From positions 186,001-250,000 of the forward strand of contig NZ_WEGI01000012.1 in NCBI RefSeq assembly GCF_009604425.1: a stretch of 64,000 nucleotides of DNA, in the 5' to 3' direction. Source of the DNA: Nocardia aurantia. Its GTDB lineage: Bacteria; Actinomycetota; Actinomycetes; Mycobacteriales; Mycobacteriaceae. Below are positions 7,908 through 18,232 of the stretch, one piece after another (the first letter of the stretch is position 1; every line of letters begins with the position of its first letter). The translations under genes were made by a program, and so were the position numbers. The notes under the pieces are model-generated. The model worked only from the letters and a program-made list of their open reading frames with translations, was not told the DNA's origin and did not search any database.

Positions 7908-8837
7908 GTGCTTTCCGTTGTCCCCGGTCCCGTGGTGGTGCGAGCCCCTTCGAAGGTGAATCTCCACCTCGGCGTGGGCGAGCTACGCCCGGACGGGTAT
8001 CACGACCTGACCACGGTCTTCCAGGCATTGTCGCTGAGCGACGATGTGTCGGTCGCACCGGCCGCTGTGCTCTCCGTGCGGGTGGCCGGGGAGGGTGCCG
8101 CCGAGGTACCCACGGATCGCGAGAATCTGGCCTGGCAGGCGGCCGTTCGCATGGCGCATCTGGCCGGGCGGGCGCCGCTGGTGGAGATCACCATCCGCAA
8201 GGGCATCCCCGTCGCCGGGGGTATGGCGGGCGGCAGCGCCGACGCCGCCGCCGTGCTGGTGGGCCTCAACGAACTGTGGGATCTGGGTCTGCCGCGCGAC
8301 GAGTTGGCGGAGGTGGCCGCGCGGCTGGGCAGTGATGTGCCCTTCGCGTTGTACGGCGGCACCGCGCTCGGTCGCGGCCGTGGCGAGCAACTGCTCCCGG
8401 TGTTGTCGCGCAACACTTTCCACTGGGTATTGGCGCTGGCCAAGGGCGGCCTGTCCACTCCGGCGGTGTTCCGCGAACTGGACCGATTACGCGAGCAGGG
8501 CGAACCGCCCGAGTTGGGCGAGCCCCAAGCCCTGCTACAGGCGCTGGCCTCCGGCGATCCCGCCCAACTGGCCCCGTTGCTCGGCAACGATCTGCAATCG
8601 GCCGCCATCTCACTGAAGCCCGAACTACGCCGCACCCTCCGCGCGGGTGTCACCGCCGGCGCGCTGGCCGGTCTGGTCTCGGGATCCGGCCCGACCTGCG
8701 CGTTCCTCTGCGAGAGCGAGGAAAGCGCCGTATCGGTCGCCGCCGAACTCGCCGGCGCCGGCGTCTGCCGCAGCGTCCGCACCGCCGACGGCCCGGTCCC
8801 CGGAGCTCGGGTCATCGACAACGCCCACCGGCGCTGA
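7908..8837 (+). CDS. ispE: 4-diphosphocytidyl-2-C-methyl-D-erythritol kinase
   Basis: IspE is a GHMP kinase that phosphorylates CDP-ME in the MEP isoprenoid pathway. The 309-residue product opens with VVVRAPSKVNLHLGVGE (substrate-binding Lys/Asn), has the ATP loop PVAGGMAGGSADAAA, and a C-terminal GLVSGSGPTCAF motif. The GTG at 7908 leaves few residues before the conserved APSKVN and matches the usual 300-310 length. The last codons, encoding RVIDNA, are copied downstream as a tandem repeat. Confidence 0.92.
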   Translation: MLSVVPGPVVVRAPSKVNLHLGVGELRPDGYHDLTTVFQALSLSDDVSVAPAAVLSVRVAGEGAAEVPTDRENLAWQAAVRMAHLAGRAPLVEITIRKGIPVAGGMAGGSADAAAVLVGLNELWDLGLPRDELAEVAARLGSDVPFALYGGTALGRGRGEQLLPVLSRNTFHWVLALAKGGLSTPAVFRELDRLREQGEPPELGEPQALLQALASGDPAQLAPLLGNDLQSAAISLKPELRRTLRAGVTAGALAGLVSGSGPTCAFLCESEESAVSVAAELAGAGVCRSVRTADGPVPGARVIDNAHRR

Positions 8838-9010
8838 GGACCGATACCCCCCGGAACCGGTCGCCCGGGTCATCGACAATGCCACCGGCGGCGAGGGCCG
8901 ACCCCGGAACCGGGTCATCGGCAATGCCACCGGCGGCGAGGGCCGACCCCGGAACCGGGTCATCGGCAACGCCACCGGCGGCGAGGGTCAATCCCCGGAA
9001 CCGGTCCACA
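8811..9010. repeat. 45-bp tandem repeat derived from the 3' end of ispE
   Basis: Units beginning GTCATCG occur at 8869, 8914 and 8959 (period 45). A diverged founder copy at 8811 lies inside ispE and encodes its last residues. Each unit has the form GTCATCGRCAAYGCCACCGG, then CGGCGAGGGCCGACCCCGGAACCGG split over the rest. The later units lie in a different frame from ispE, so they are not a longer IspE. Confidence 0.85.
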
Positions 9011-9442
9011 GCGCTGGTCGTGCACACAGACGCGATGCCACGGTTCGTGCCGACCCGCGACACGACGGTTGGCGCTGCCGCTCGTAACGCCCCGGACCGA
9101 GTCGCCCTGGACCGAGTCGCCCCGACCGAGTCAGAACGTCGGACGGCACACGCCGGACCAACCGGAAACGGCACAAGCCGTAGGCGGAGCCGGTCACGCA
9201 CTACCGCGGTGGTCGGCCTCCGGCTGTGATCTGTCATGCGGCCTCCGGCGCACATCGAACGGTGTGCCGCCACCCGGCGCCTGCCGATCGCACGCCCGGC
9301 GACACCCCGCGCGCCCGAACCACCATCGGTTTCGTGAGAATATTGGTAGTTCCCGCCCGGCGAGAGCGCCCGGTCGCGACAGGCCGATCGGCGCGCGAAC
9401 CCGGAGCGTATCGAGCACAAGAGAGGCGGCAGACGGCGCGTT
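9011..9442. other. Gap upstream of the ABC-F gene
   Basis: About 430 bp without a gene. Two exact copies of the 15-mer GGACCGAGTCGCCCY start at 9094 and 9109, followed by a partial third. The promoter of the ABC-F gene should lie in the last 120 bp, which include a less GC-rich GAGAATATTGGTAGTT stretch. Confidence 0.5.
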
Positions 9443-11242
<1,800 letters not shown>

Positions 11243-11752
11243 TTCGGCCGTCCGCCCGGGCCCGCTCGATCCGGGGACTCGAAGGTGAAGGCCGGCACTG
11301 TTTCGCGATACTGCGGGTGGTGCTGACTGGTGTCCGGCCGCGGGGACGGTGTTCCGGGCGCGTCCCACCCCGCGCGATCTCCGCGCATACCTTGTTCGAG
11401 GCGCCGGCAGTCGGTGGTGTGCCGCCGAAGAGGCCGTCCGAGTTCGATCGGGCACTCGAAGACGTTCTGGCCGAACGGTTCCGGATGGGCGACGAGGTTG
11501 CCGGTTGCGCGGGCGTACAGCACCGCTTGGGGCACTTTCTCCCTTCTCCGGTAGGCGACGCCGACTCTGTTGCACAGGTAGACGAAGTCGTCTACCTTGA
11601 TGTAGACGTACTAGTTACTATACAACTGCCGGGATGCGCGAGGTGTGTCCGTACTCGGTCGGCACCCGCGGCAGCGTTCCCGTCACGATGACCACCACCG
11701 TCGCCTGACCACCCCACCCCCCGAACACCCTGGCCCCCGGAAGAGACACCCC
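11243..11752. other. Gap upstream of the DUF308 gene
   Basis: About 510 bp with no convincing gene. The last 170 bp hold the shared TetR operator sequence and an AT-richer promoter-like stretch (ACTAGTTACTATACAAC). Confidence 0.5.
11589..11622. promoter_or_regulatory. TetR operator region upstream of the DUF308 gene
   Basis: TGTAGACGTACTAGTTACTA starts at 11601 and is almost identical to a sequence upstream of the neighbouring tetR gene (13028-13048). It has a central ACTAGT palindrome. It also overlaps a perfect inverted repeat, CGTCTAC and GTAGACG, separated by 6 bp (11589-11608). It lies 131 bp upstream of the DUF308 start. Confidence 0.65.
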
Positions 11753-12319
11753 ATGACCACGACCATCACCATGGCCGATACGACATTCGCCAAGGCGCTG
11801 CGTCGCCTGTACCTCACTCGCTTCGCCTTTGCCTTCGCCTGGGCAGGACTCGTCTTCGCCACGGCTGCGATGAGCGGCCCACTCCTGACGATCCTGTTGG
11901 TGATCTACCCACTCTTCGACGCGGGTGCGGTGGTCTGGCAGCTGCGCGCCGAGAAGGAACCGCAGCGATCGCGGGACTCCGCGTGGACCAATGCCGTCGT
12001 CAGCGTCGCGGTCGCGGTCGCACTCGGAGTCGCGTCGACGATCGCAATTTCCGCTGCCCTCGCCGTCTGGGGCGCTTGGGCCATCGGTTCCGGTATCCCT
12101 CAGCTCATCACCGCCATCCGCAACCGGCGCTCCGGCGGTCAGGTCGCGCAGATGCTCTCCGGTGGCATTTCGGTGTTCGCCGGCGCCGGGTTCCTGGTCC
12201 AGGGTCTGCGGGGAGCCGAGAACATCACGGGCGCCGCCGGTTACGCCGCGCTGGGCGGAATTTTCTTCCTGATCTCCGCCGGCCGTCTCGCCACCATCCT
12301 GCGAAAGGCCGCGGCATGA
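11753..12319 (+). CDS. DUF308/HdeD-like multi-pass membrane protein
   Basis: This 188-residue integral membrane protein has about five or six hydrophobic segments (from FAFAFAWAGLVFATA to YAALGGIFFLISAG), paired as in the DUF308 (HdeD) family. The ATG at 11753 has GGAAG about 10 bp upstream. The opening MTTTITMAD is hydrophilic. HdeD relatives are linked to acid or general stress, but the molecular role here is unknown. The convergent tetR gene, whose promoter shares an operator-like sequence, is its likely repressor. Confidence 0.75.
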   Translation: MTTTITMADTTFAKALRRLYLTRFAFAFAWAGLVFATAAMSGPLLTILLVIYPLFDAGAVVWQLRAEKEPQRSRDSAWTNAVVSVAVAVALGVASTIAISAALAVWGAWAIGSGIPQLITAIRNRRSGGQVAQMLSGGISVFAGAGFLVQGLRGAENITGAAGYAALGGIFFLISAGRLATILRKAAA

Positions 12320-12369
12320 CACAGGATTCCCGGGTCACGGTGCTCGGGCCCCTTGTGGATCGCCCGGGT

Positions 12370-12969
12370 TCACACGGGTATCGCCGCTGTGATGACCGAG
12401 GTGAACGCCGCACCGAGAGTGGCGGCGACCGATGCCGGCTCGTTGAGATATCCGTTCACCATCGCTCCGTCGCGCAGGATCATCAACTGCCTTGCGGCCG
12501 AATCGATTCCGCCGGCCCCCGCCTCCGCGGCGATCTCGGCGAACTCCGCGAGCATCCAGCGGCGATGCGCGTCGATGGTCATTCGGACAGGATCATCGGG
12601 ATCGGCGAATTCCGCCGCGGCGTTGATGAACGCGCAACCCCGGAAGCCGGGCCGGCAACTCACGGAGCCGATACCGGTGGCGAGCGCATGCAGTGAACCC
12701 AGGGGATCTCCCGCGCGATGGACACTCCGCATCCATTCGCATTCGGCGGATGCCTGCTGCTCGAGGTAGGCGACCACGAGGTCGCTCTTCGTGCGGAAGT
12801 GGCGGTAGAAGGTGACCTTCGTGATCCCGACCCGCTCGATGATGCGGTCGGCACTGGTCGCGCCGATGCCACGGCTGTAGAACAACTCGCTCGCCGCGTC
12901 GAGGATGCGCGCTCGGGTGGCCGACCCCGACGAGCTGCGTGTCACGACTTCGTTGGCATCGGCGGCCAT
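12370..12969 (-). CDS. TetR-family repressor, partner of the DUF308 gene
   Basis: This 199-residue TetR regulator has its helix-turn-helix at about 15-60 (ARILDAASELF..., ITKVTFYRHFRTKSDLV). The rest is an all-helical ligand domain with CAFINAAAEF. The ATG at 12969 follows a strong CCGGAGGAGAAG site; an upstream in-frame start at 13014 would add 15 residues. The sequence TGTAGACGTACTAGTCACTA lies 59 bp upstream of its start and also before the convergent DUF308 gene, so autorepression plus control of that gene is likely. Confidence 0.88.
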   Translation of the reverse strand: MAADANEVVTRSSSGSATRARILDAASELFYSRGIGATSADRIIERVGITKVTFYRHFRTKSDLVVAYLEQQASAECEWMRSVHRAGDPLGSLHALATGIGSVSCRPGFRGCAFINAAAEFADPDDPVRMTIDAHRRWMLAEFAEIAAEAGAGGIDSAARQLMILRDGAMVNGYLNEPASVAATLGAAFTSVITAAIPV

Positions 12970-13027
12970 CTTCTCCTCCGGTCCGGCCAGGCTGGTTGCG
13001 CCGGCATCGCACATGGTCTACTGCGAT

Positions 13028-13048
13028 TGTAGACGTACTAGTCACTAT
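13028..13048. promoter_or_regulatory. TetR operator at the tetR promoter
   Basis: TGTAGACGTACTAGTCACTA matches the sequence at 11601 with one substitution over 20 bp. It lies in an AT-richer patch upstream of the tetR start, consistent with autorepression. Confidence 0.65.
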
Positions 13049-13137
13049 GTCCCCTGGATCGGGGGACATCGTTCCGATCACCGCGAACTCGCACTGACTC
13101 GGGGTGGACCCGGATCGGCAGCCGGTGCCTGCCTGTC

Positions 13138-14196
13138 TCAGAGCACCGGCAGGAGGGATTCGTCCAGGAGACTCCGATCCCCGTCGACGCCGTGAACGAG
13201 CGCCGCGGCCACGTCGTCGTAAGGCGCCCCGAGCCGGATCGCGCTCGCCTCGTCCAGCGTTCGGTAGTGGTTCTGGCCGAGCTCGAGGTCCAGAGCGTCG
13301 AGGTAGCCGTCGAGCTGGGCCGGGGTACGGGGTCCCACGATGGGGATCATCGAGGTGCGGGCCCGCGCGGCGCGTTCGCGCAGCCAGGCCAGCGCGACCT
13401 GGACCGGGCCGGTACCGATCTCCTCGGCTACGGCCAGCACTGCGTCGAGTACCGAACTACGCTGCCCGGCACCGTTGTTCCCGGTATCGTCGGCGTTCGC
13501 CCGGCCGCTGAGACGTCCCGTCTCACCCCGTCGATATTTGCCGGTCAGCAGACCACCGGCCAGCGGGGAGTAGAGCACGACGCCCAGCCCGTGCGCCTGG
13601 GCCATGGGGAGGAGTTCCCGTTCGGCGGAGCGTTCGGCCAGGCTGTACTCGGTCTGGATTCCGATCAGCGGCATCCGCCCCGTCTGCCCCACGCCGGCCA
13701 TCGCACCCGCGACCCGCCAGGCCGGGAAGTTCGACAGACCGCCGTATCGGATCTTTCCCGCCCGAATCAGGTCTTCCAGGCCGGCCAGGATCTCCGGCAT
13801 CGGAGTGACACCGTCGGGGAGGTGCGGCATGAAGATGTCGACGTAGTCGGTCTTCAGTCGTCGCAGGCTCTCCTCCACGGACCGGATCATGATCTTGCGG
13901 CTGTTGCCGGTAGTGCCGGGACGGACGTGCGAACTCCTGCTCCCGGTGTACTTGGTGATCACCACGTAGTCGTCGCGCTCACGTCCGAGCAGTTCGCCCA
14001 GGACGGTTTCGGCCTCGCCATCCCGGTAGATGTTCGAGGCGTCGAAGGTGGTCCCGCCGGCGGCGACGAACGACTCGAATATCGTCTTCGATCCGCCGAG
14101 CCCCGCCGAAGCGGGAGTTGTGCCGAAATTGGCTGTACCCAATACGTACTCCGAGACTCGCAGGCCGCTCTGCCGTCCGAAGGCCTGGTAACGCAC
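13138..14196 (-). CDS. Aldo/keto reductase
   Basis: This 352-residue TIM-barrel oxidoreductase uses NADPH to reduce carbonyl compounds. The AKR tetrad is visible as Asp52, Tyr57, Lys82 and His125 (contexts FDASNIY, ITKYTG, MPHLPDG). The GLSNFPAW segment and the C-terminal SMIPIVGPRTPAQLD cofactor region are typical of the YghZ/AKR11-12-like branch. It starts at 14196 and diverges from a tetR gene 67 bp away. That regulator probably controls both. The substrate is unknown; an aldehyde or xenobiotic quinone is plausible. Confidence 0.9.
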   Translation of the reverse strand: MRYQAFGRQSGLRVSEYVLGTANFGTTPASAGLGGSKTIFESFVAAGGTTFDASNIYRDGEAETVLGELLGRERDDYVVITKYTGSRSSHVRPGTTGNSRKIMIRSVEESLRRLKTDYVDIFMPHLPDGVTPMPEILAGLEDLIRAGKIRYGGLSNFPAWRVAGAMAGVGQTGRMPLIGIQTEYSLAERSAERELLPMAQAHGLGVVLYSPLAGGLLTGKYRRGETGRLSGRANADDTGNNGAGQRSSVLDAVLAVAEEIGTGPVQVALAWLRERAARARTSMIPIVGPRTPAQLDGYLDALDLELGQNHYRTLDEASAIRLGAPYDDVAAALVHGVDGDRSLLDESLLPVL

Positions 14197-14263
14197 GTGT
14201 ATCTCCTTGCGGTATGGGACAATGTCGGCGACGTTAGCATAAAAAACGATTGGTCACTCTCTT

Positions 14264-14800
14264 TTGCCCAAGGTAAGCCAGGCCCACCGCGACGCCCGTC
14301 GACAGCAGATCATCGACGCGGCCTCCGCCCGTTTCGCCACCCACGGCTTCGCGCGCACATCCATGACCGACCTCGTCAAGGCCTCCGGGCTGTCCAACGG
14401 CGCGATCTACCGGTACTTCACGAGCAAGGACGAGATCGTCGCGGCGATCTGTGCTCAGTCGAGCCAGGGCTTCCCGGCGGAACTGACCGTCGAGGCCATC
14501 GACGCCTTCCTGCAGCACATCCGGACACTGGCACGCGAGAAGGGGCATGCCCGGCTGGTCGCGCAGATCTTCGCCGAGGCCGCCGTCACGCCGGGCCTGG
14601 CCGCTCTCGTCGAGGCACAGCTCGAACAGATGCGCACTGCGGTCGGCGCACTTCTGCCCGACCATCCGCCGGCGCACGCGGCCCGCATCTCCGAGTCCTT
14701 CGTCGCGCTCTGCCACGCCTACAGTCAGCAACTCGCCGTACGGGGCGATCTGGATCCCGAGCCCTTCACCGCAGCACTCGTCGCGATCGCCACGTCGTAG
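14264..14800 (+). CDS. TetR-family regulator divergent from the aldo/keto reductase
   Basis: This 178-residue TetR protein opens with KVSQAHRDARRQQIIDAASA, and its recognition helix region reads LSNGAIYRYFTSKDEIV. The only start that keeps the common MPKVSQAHR opening is TTG at 14264. No ribosome-binding site precedes it, so the message may be leaderless. The C-terminal domain (TetR_C_6-like) would bind a small ligand. The divergent layout points to control of the aldo/keto reductase and of itself. The AT-rich stretch at 14237-14262 is the likely operator/promoter. Confidence 0.85.
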   Translation: MPKVSQAHRDARRQQIIDAASARFATHGFARTSMTDLVKASGLSNGAIYRYFTSKDEIVAAICAQSSQGFPAELTVEAIDAFLQHIRTLAREKGHARLVAQIFAEAAVTPGLAALVEAQLEQMRTAVGALLPDHPPAHAARISESFVALCHAYSQQLAVRGDLDPEPFTAALVAIATS

Positions 14801-14805
14801 CCGCA

Positions 14806-14838
14806 CCGGCGGAGCGAAGCGGAGGCCGAAAATACAGC
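14806..14838. repeat. Dispersed copy of the GGAGCGAAGCGGAGGCC element
   Basis: CGGAGCGAAGCGGAGGCC, followed by GAAAATACAGC, matches the end of the 68-bp units upstream of nnr with about two mismatches over 30 bp. It sits between the convergent stops of tetR and the DUF4393 gene. It shows the element is not confined to one locus. Confidence 0.7.
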
Positions 14839-14842
14839 CGAA

Positions 14843-15655
14843 TCACCCCACCGGCAGGCAGCGTCTCACGAAATCCTTGCCGAAGGCGGTGAGGGTGATG
14901 CTGCGGTGTCGAACCTTGGTACCGAAGCTGTTCTGTTGCAATACTTTCCGCACCTCGGGCTGGGATTCCAGCAGTTGGTATCGGGCCGGGTTGCCCAGCG
15001 GATCCGGTGTGACCGTGATCAGGCCCAGGCGGCCGAGGTTGGTGAGATAGGGGTCGACCCGTTCCGGTTGCGAGAGCGCCGCGTCGACGGCGATCAGGGT
15101 GAATCCGAACTCGCCGTGCGATATTCCGGGACGCAGCGGCCGGCGGGAGCGGATGTCCAGGGACGGCTGCGCGCCGTCGAGGTACAGCAGGCGCAGGATC
15201 CGAGCCTCGTCCGGGGTGAGCTCGGTGAGCATGCGCGCGTAGGCCGGATGTTCCTCGTCCGGATCGGTGTGCACGCTCGCCGACAGACGCAGCAGTTCGG
15301 CGCCCTGTTGCCGCAACGTCGGTGATTCGGGCAGTGGTCGCTGCGACCCGGTCGGCACCCCGAGGGCGCGGCGCACCGAATCCCGCAGCTGCTCACCGGC
15401 TTCCGACAGCACCTCGCGCGGTGGCCGGCCGGCGATGCTGCCGCGCAACACCGTTCCGGTCACCCCGAGCGCGGTACCGACGCCCCAGCCGGCGGCCTCG
15501 GTCACCGCGGACACCGTCACCTGCACGATCCCGGCGGCCGCCCGGACCGGATTTCCGGCTGCGGGAGAACGATTCTCGGTGCGTCGAGCGGGAATCCGGG
15601 CTATGGAGCCGGCCGGTTCGACCGGGTCGCCGGAATCCGCCTGGGTCACGGCCAT
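14843..15655 (-). CDS. DUF4393 (Abi-alpha-like) protein, copy A
   Basis: This 270-residue protein resembles the DUF4393/Abi-alpha family. It has an N-terminal disordered part, a Gly/Ala-rich helical stretch (about 35-75), and a conserved C-terminal half with EHPAYARMLTELTPDEARIL, a LTNLGRLGLITVT winged-helix-like region and LTAFGKDFVRRCLP. The ATG at 15655 overlaps the end of the upstream DUF445 gene by 10 bp, so the two are translationally coupled. A divergent paralogue lies at 17232. The founding family was named from phage abortive infection. Function here is unknown. Confidence 0.75.
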   Translation of the reverse strand: MAVTQADSGDPVEPAGSIARIPARRTENRSPAAGNPVRAAAGIVQVTVSAVTEAAGWGVGTALGVTGTVLRGSIAGRPPREVLSEAGEQLRDSVRRALGVPTGSQRPLPESPTLRQQGAELLRLSASVHTDPDEEHPAYARMLTELTPDEARILRLLYLDGAQPSLDIRSRRPLRPGISHGEFGFTLIAVDAALSQPERVDPYLTNLGRLGLITVTPDPLGNPARYQLLESQPEVRKVLQQNSFGTKVRHRSITLTAFGKDFVRRCLPVG

Positions 15656-16965
15656 GGCGCCACTCCTGTTCCGAAGATCAGGATATGAGCGTAACCGGCC
15701 ATCAGTCCGAGCACACCGCCGTGGACGAACAAAAGCCACTCGTCCTGTTTGATCGCCGACCGCAGCATCTCCACGAAGTCCGGCGGCGACAACGCCGCCA
15801 TCTGCCGCGCGATGAACTGACCGACCTGAACGCTCTGCCGGGCGTTGAAGGCCGGATCGGCGAAGGCGACCGGCGCCAGACTCTTCGCCTGATCGGCGAA
15901 ACTGTTCTGCAGCGTCTCGTATTCGCGATTGCCGAGCATCAGTCGCAGCGGCCCGCGCGCGATGCCCAGCGCCCGGTCGGTGGCCGGCCGCAGCGTGTCC
16001 TCCAGAATCTGCATGGTCCGGTCGGACCGAGGCCCCTCGAGCAGCTCGTTGCCGACGTTGGCGATGGTGACGATCTGCGTCGCCACCAGTTCCGCGTAAC
16101 CCTCGGTGATCTCCGGCTGCCGCTTGATCAGCAGCCCCTGGCGCCACGGGCACCACCATTTGGGATAGGCGGGTGCGAAGATCAGATTGAGCCCGATCCA
16201 GTTCACCACCCAGCCGATGATCACGCCGCCGACCGGCAGCACCACCAGCGTCGACCAGCCGGTCAGATGCAGCACCAGCACCAGCAGTAGACCCATCGGA
16301 GCGCCGAAGTAGAAGCCGAAGTTCTGCATGAACCGCAGCTCCTTGGCGCCGAGCACCTGGAACACGGTGTTCACCATCTGCGGCCGGGACTGGAAGTAGC
16401 GGATCACCATCTGCTTGACGTCCAGCAGCTGTTCGATGTTGCTGCCCAATTCCACGGTGAGCTCCCGCAGTACGTCGGGCAGCTGCTGACGGACCCGCTC
16501 GTGCACCATCTCCCGCACCGGCGAGGGCAGGTTGTACCAGAGTTGCGGATGTTCGCGGCGGGCGATCTCCTCGACGATGTCGCGGATCTGCTCCTGGGCG
16601 ATCTCGGTCAGATGCTCGGCCAGCGCGTCCGGTTCGAGCTCGCGGTAGAAGTCGGCGACGCTGCCCAGTTTGGACAGACCCTTGTCGACGGCGATCGACG
16701 CCATCTTGTCGGCGCGCGACGGCACGATGCCCTGCCAGCCGATCCGGCCGTCGTACTGCAACAGCGGCAGCACCTGGATTCGTTTCGGCAGAAACGGGAA
16801 CATCGATCGGAGACCGAGCAACTTGAAGCCGTGGAAGTGCAGCGGCCGGAACAACATCAGCACACCGGTCCAGTTGGTGATGTAGCCGATGATCCCGGTG
16901 AACAACGGGATGGTGATCAACTCCAGCCACCAGGTCGGGTGGATATGAAAAACATTGTCCAGCAC
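15646..16965 (-). CDS. DUF445 family membrane protein
   Basis: This 439-residue DUF445 protein has an N-terminal membrane anchor (WLELITIPLFTGIIGYITNWTG split over about 10-32), with the family's conserved NW motif repeated at VVNWIGLNLIF. Two central hydrophobic segments (MGLLLVLVLHLTG and LVVLPVGGVIIGWV) and a C-terminal GGVLGLMAGYAHIL segment follow. Between them are long amphipathic helices. The GTG at 16965 was chosen because GGAGGG lies 5 bp upstream; earlier in-frame starts lack one. It is coupled to the DUF4393 gene downstream. DUF445 has no settled biochemical role; an envelope scaffold is a guess. Confidence 0.8.
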   Translation of the reverse strand: MLDNVFHIHPTWWLELITIPLFTGIIGYITNWTGVLMLFRPLHFHGFKLLGLRSMFPFLPKRIQVLPLLQYDGRIGWQGIVPSRADKMASIAVDKGLSKLGSVADFYRELEPDALAEHLTEIAQEQIRDIVEEIARREHPQLWYNLPSPVREMVHERVRQQLPDVLRELTVELGSNIEQLLDVKQMVIRYFQSRPQMVNTVFQVLGAKELRFMQNFGFYFGAPMGLLLVLVLHLTGWSTLVVLPVGGVIIGWVVNWIGLNLIFAPAYPKWWCPWRQGLLIKRQPEITEGYAELVATQIVTIANVGNELLEGPRSDRTMQILEDTLRPATDRALGIARGPLRLMLGNREYETLQNSFADQAKSLAPVAFADPAFNARQSVQVGQFIARQMAALSPPDFVEMLRSAIKQDEWLLFVHGGVLGLMAGYAHILIFGTGVAPWP

Positions 16966-17231
16966 GACACCCTCCTGCCCGACCGACCGGTAACCCGCTG
17001 CCGCCACCGGCACCTCAACGTACCCGCCGGGAAGCTGGACCTTACTGTGAACCGGGCCGATAGGTCCACTTCCGCCCTGTCGTCGTGTGGCGCCGGGTGG
17101 GATGGGAGACTTCGGTCACACCGGACCGGCGCAACACGATCCCGAACATCCGGTGGGGAAGAATGGCCGGTGATTCCAGGCCGAATGTGGGTAGGCGTAT
17201 TGGTTCATCTGGTGACAGTCGGAGAGGATCA

Positions 17232-18119
17232 GTGACAGACGACAGGACCGGACGGGAAATGGTCCGCCCCGGTTCCCGTGCCGTGGAACGCAGTTCGGAC
17301 GTCGAGCAGCGGCAGATCAGCAACGAGGCCCGGCTGATCCGGGGCGCGTTCCGGGCCGCGGGGCTCGCGGTCGGTACCGCCGTGCGGGGTGGGCAGTGGA
17401 CCGTCGGCACCACCGTCGAGGTCACCAAGCAGCTCACCCAGGCGGTCATCGACGGCGAGTCGTCCGCAGACCTCGCCGAACGCACCGGCGCCGCACTGCA
17501 GTCCATCGCGCGCAGCGTGCTCGGGGTCTCCGAGGGTTCGGTGCGGGAGATCGTCAGTTACGTCCCGTCGAGCAACGGCGGCGGCGGTAGCAGTGGTCAG
17601 CAGACCGTCGGCAACGGGTATATCCGCTCCGCCTCACTGGACGACCTGCGCCGCCGCGGCGACGCCTTGCTGGCCCGCTCGGCGGACGTCTACTTCACCG
17701 AGGACGTGCACCCCGCCTACGACCGTATCCTCGATCAGATCGCTCCCGACGAGGCACGGATCCTGCGGTTCATGGCGCTCAGCGGCCCGCAGCCGGCCGT
17801 GGACGTTCGCACCAACCGGCCCTTGGGAATCGGCTCGGAACTGGTGTCCGGCGATCTGACCTCGGTGCCGGAGCAGGCCGGGGTGCGCTATCCGGATCGG
17901 GCCCGGCTGTACCTGATCAACCTGAATCGGCTGGGACTGCTGGTCACCTCGCACGATCCGGTGCTGTTGAGCCGCTACATGGTGCTCGAGGTGCAGCCCG
18001 TGGTCGAGGCGGCGCTGAAGAAGGCCGGCCGCGCACCCAAGATCGTGCGAAAAAGTTTGCGGCTGACCGAATTCGGCGACGACTTCTGCAAGACCTGCTT
18101 CTCGATCAACGGTTCCTAG
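17232..18119 (+). CDS. DUF4393 (Abi-alpha-like) protein, copy B
   Basis: This 295-residue paralogue of the 14843-15655 product shares HPAYDRILDQIAPDEARIL, YLINLNRLGLLVTSHDP and RLTEFGDDFCKTCF. An N-terminal helical region (about 30-95) precedes a short Gly/Ser linker (SSNGGGGSSG). The GTG at 17232 is preceded by GGAGAGG. It diverges from the DUF445 gene, so two related proteins flank one DUF445 membrane protein. Family context suggests a membrane-associated stress or phage-response role, which is unproven. Confidence 0.75.
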   Translation: MTDDRTGREMVRPGSRAVERSSDVEQRQISNEARLIRGAFRAAGLAVGTAVRGGQWTVGTTVEVTKQLTQAVIDGESSADLAERTGAALQSIARSVLGVSEGSVREIVSYVPSSNGGGGSSGQQTVGNGYIRSASLDDLRRRGDALLARSADVYFTEDVHPAYDRILDQIAPDEARILRFMALSGPQPAVDVRTNRPLGIGSELVSGDLTSVPEQAGVRYPDRARLYLINLNRLGLLVTSHDPVLLSRYMVLEVQPVVEAALKKAGRAPKIVRKSLRLTEFGDDFCKTCFSINGS

Positions 18120-18232
18120 CAGCGCGGTCGCGGGCCGACGCTACGGGTCGCGGAGGTTACCGCGGCGGTAGCAGTTCGATACAAATTCGCCGATCGGCGC
18201 AGATCCGCGAATTTCGATGGGATTGTGGAGGT

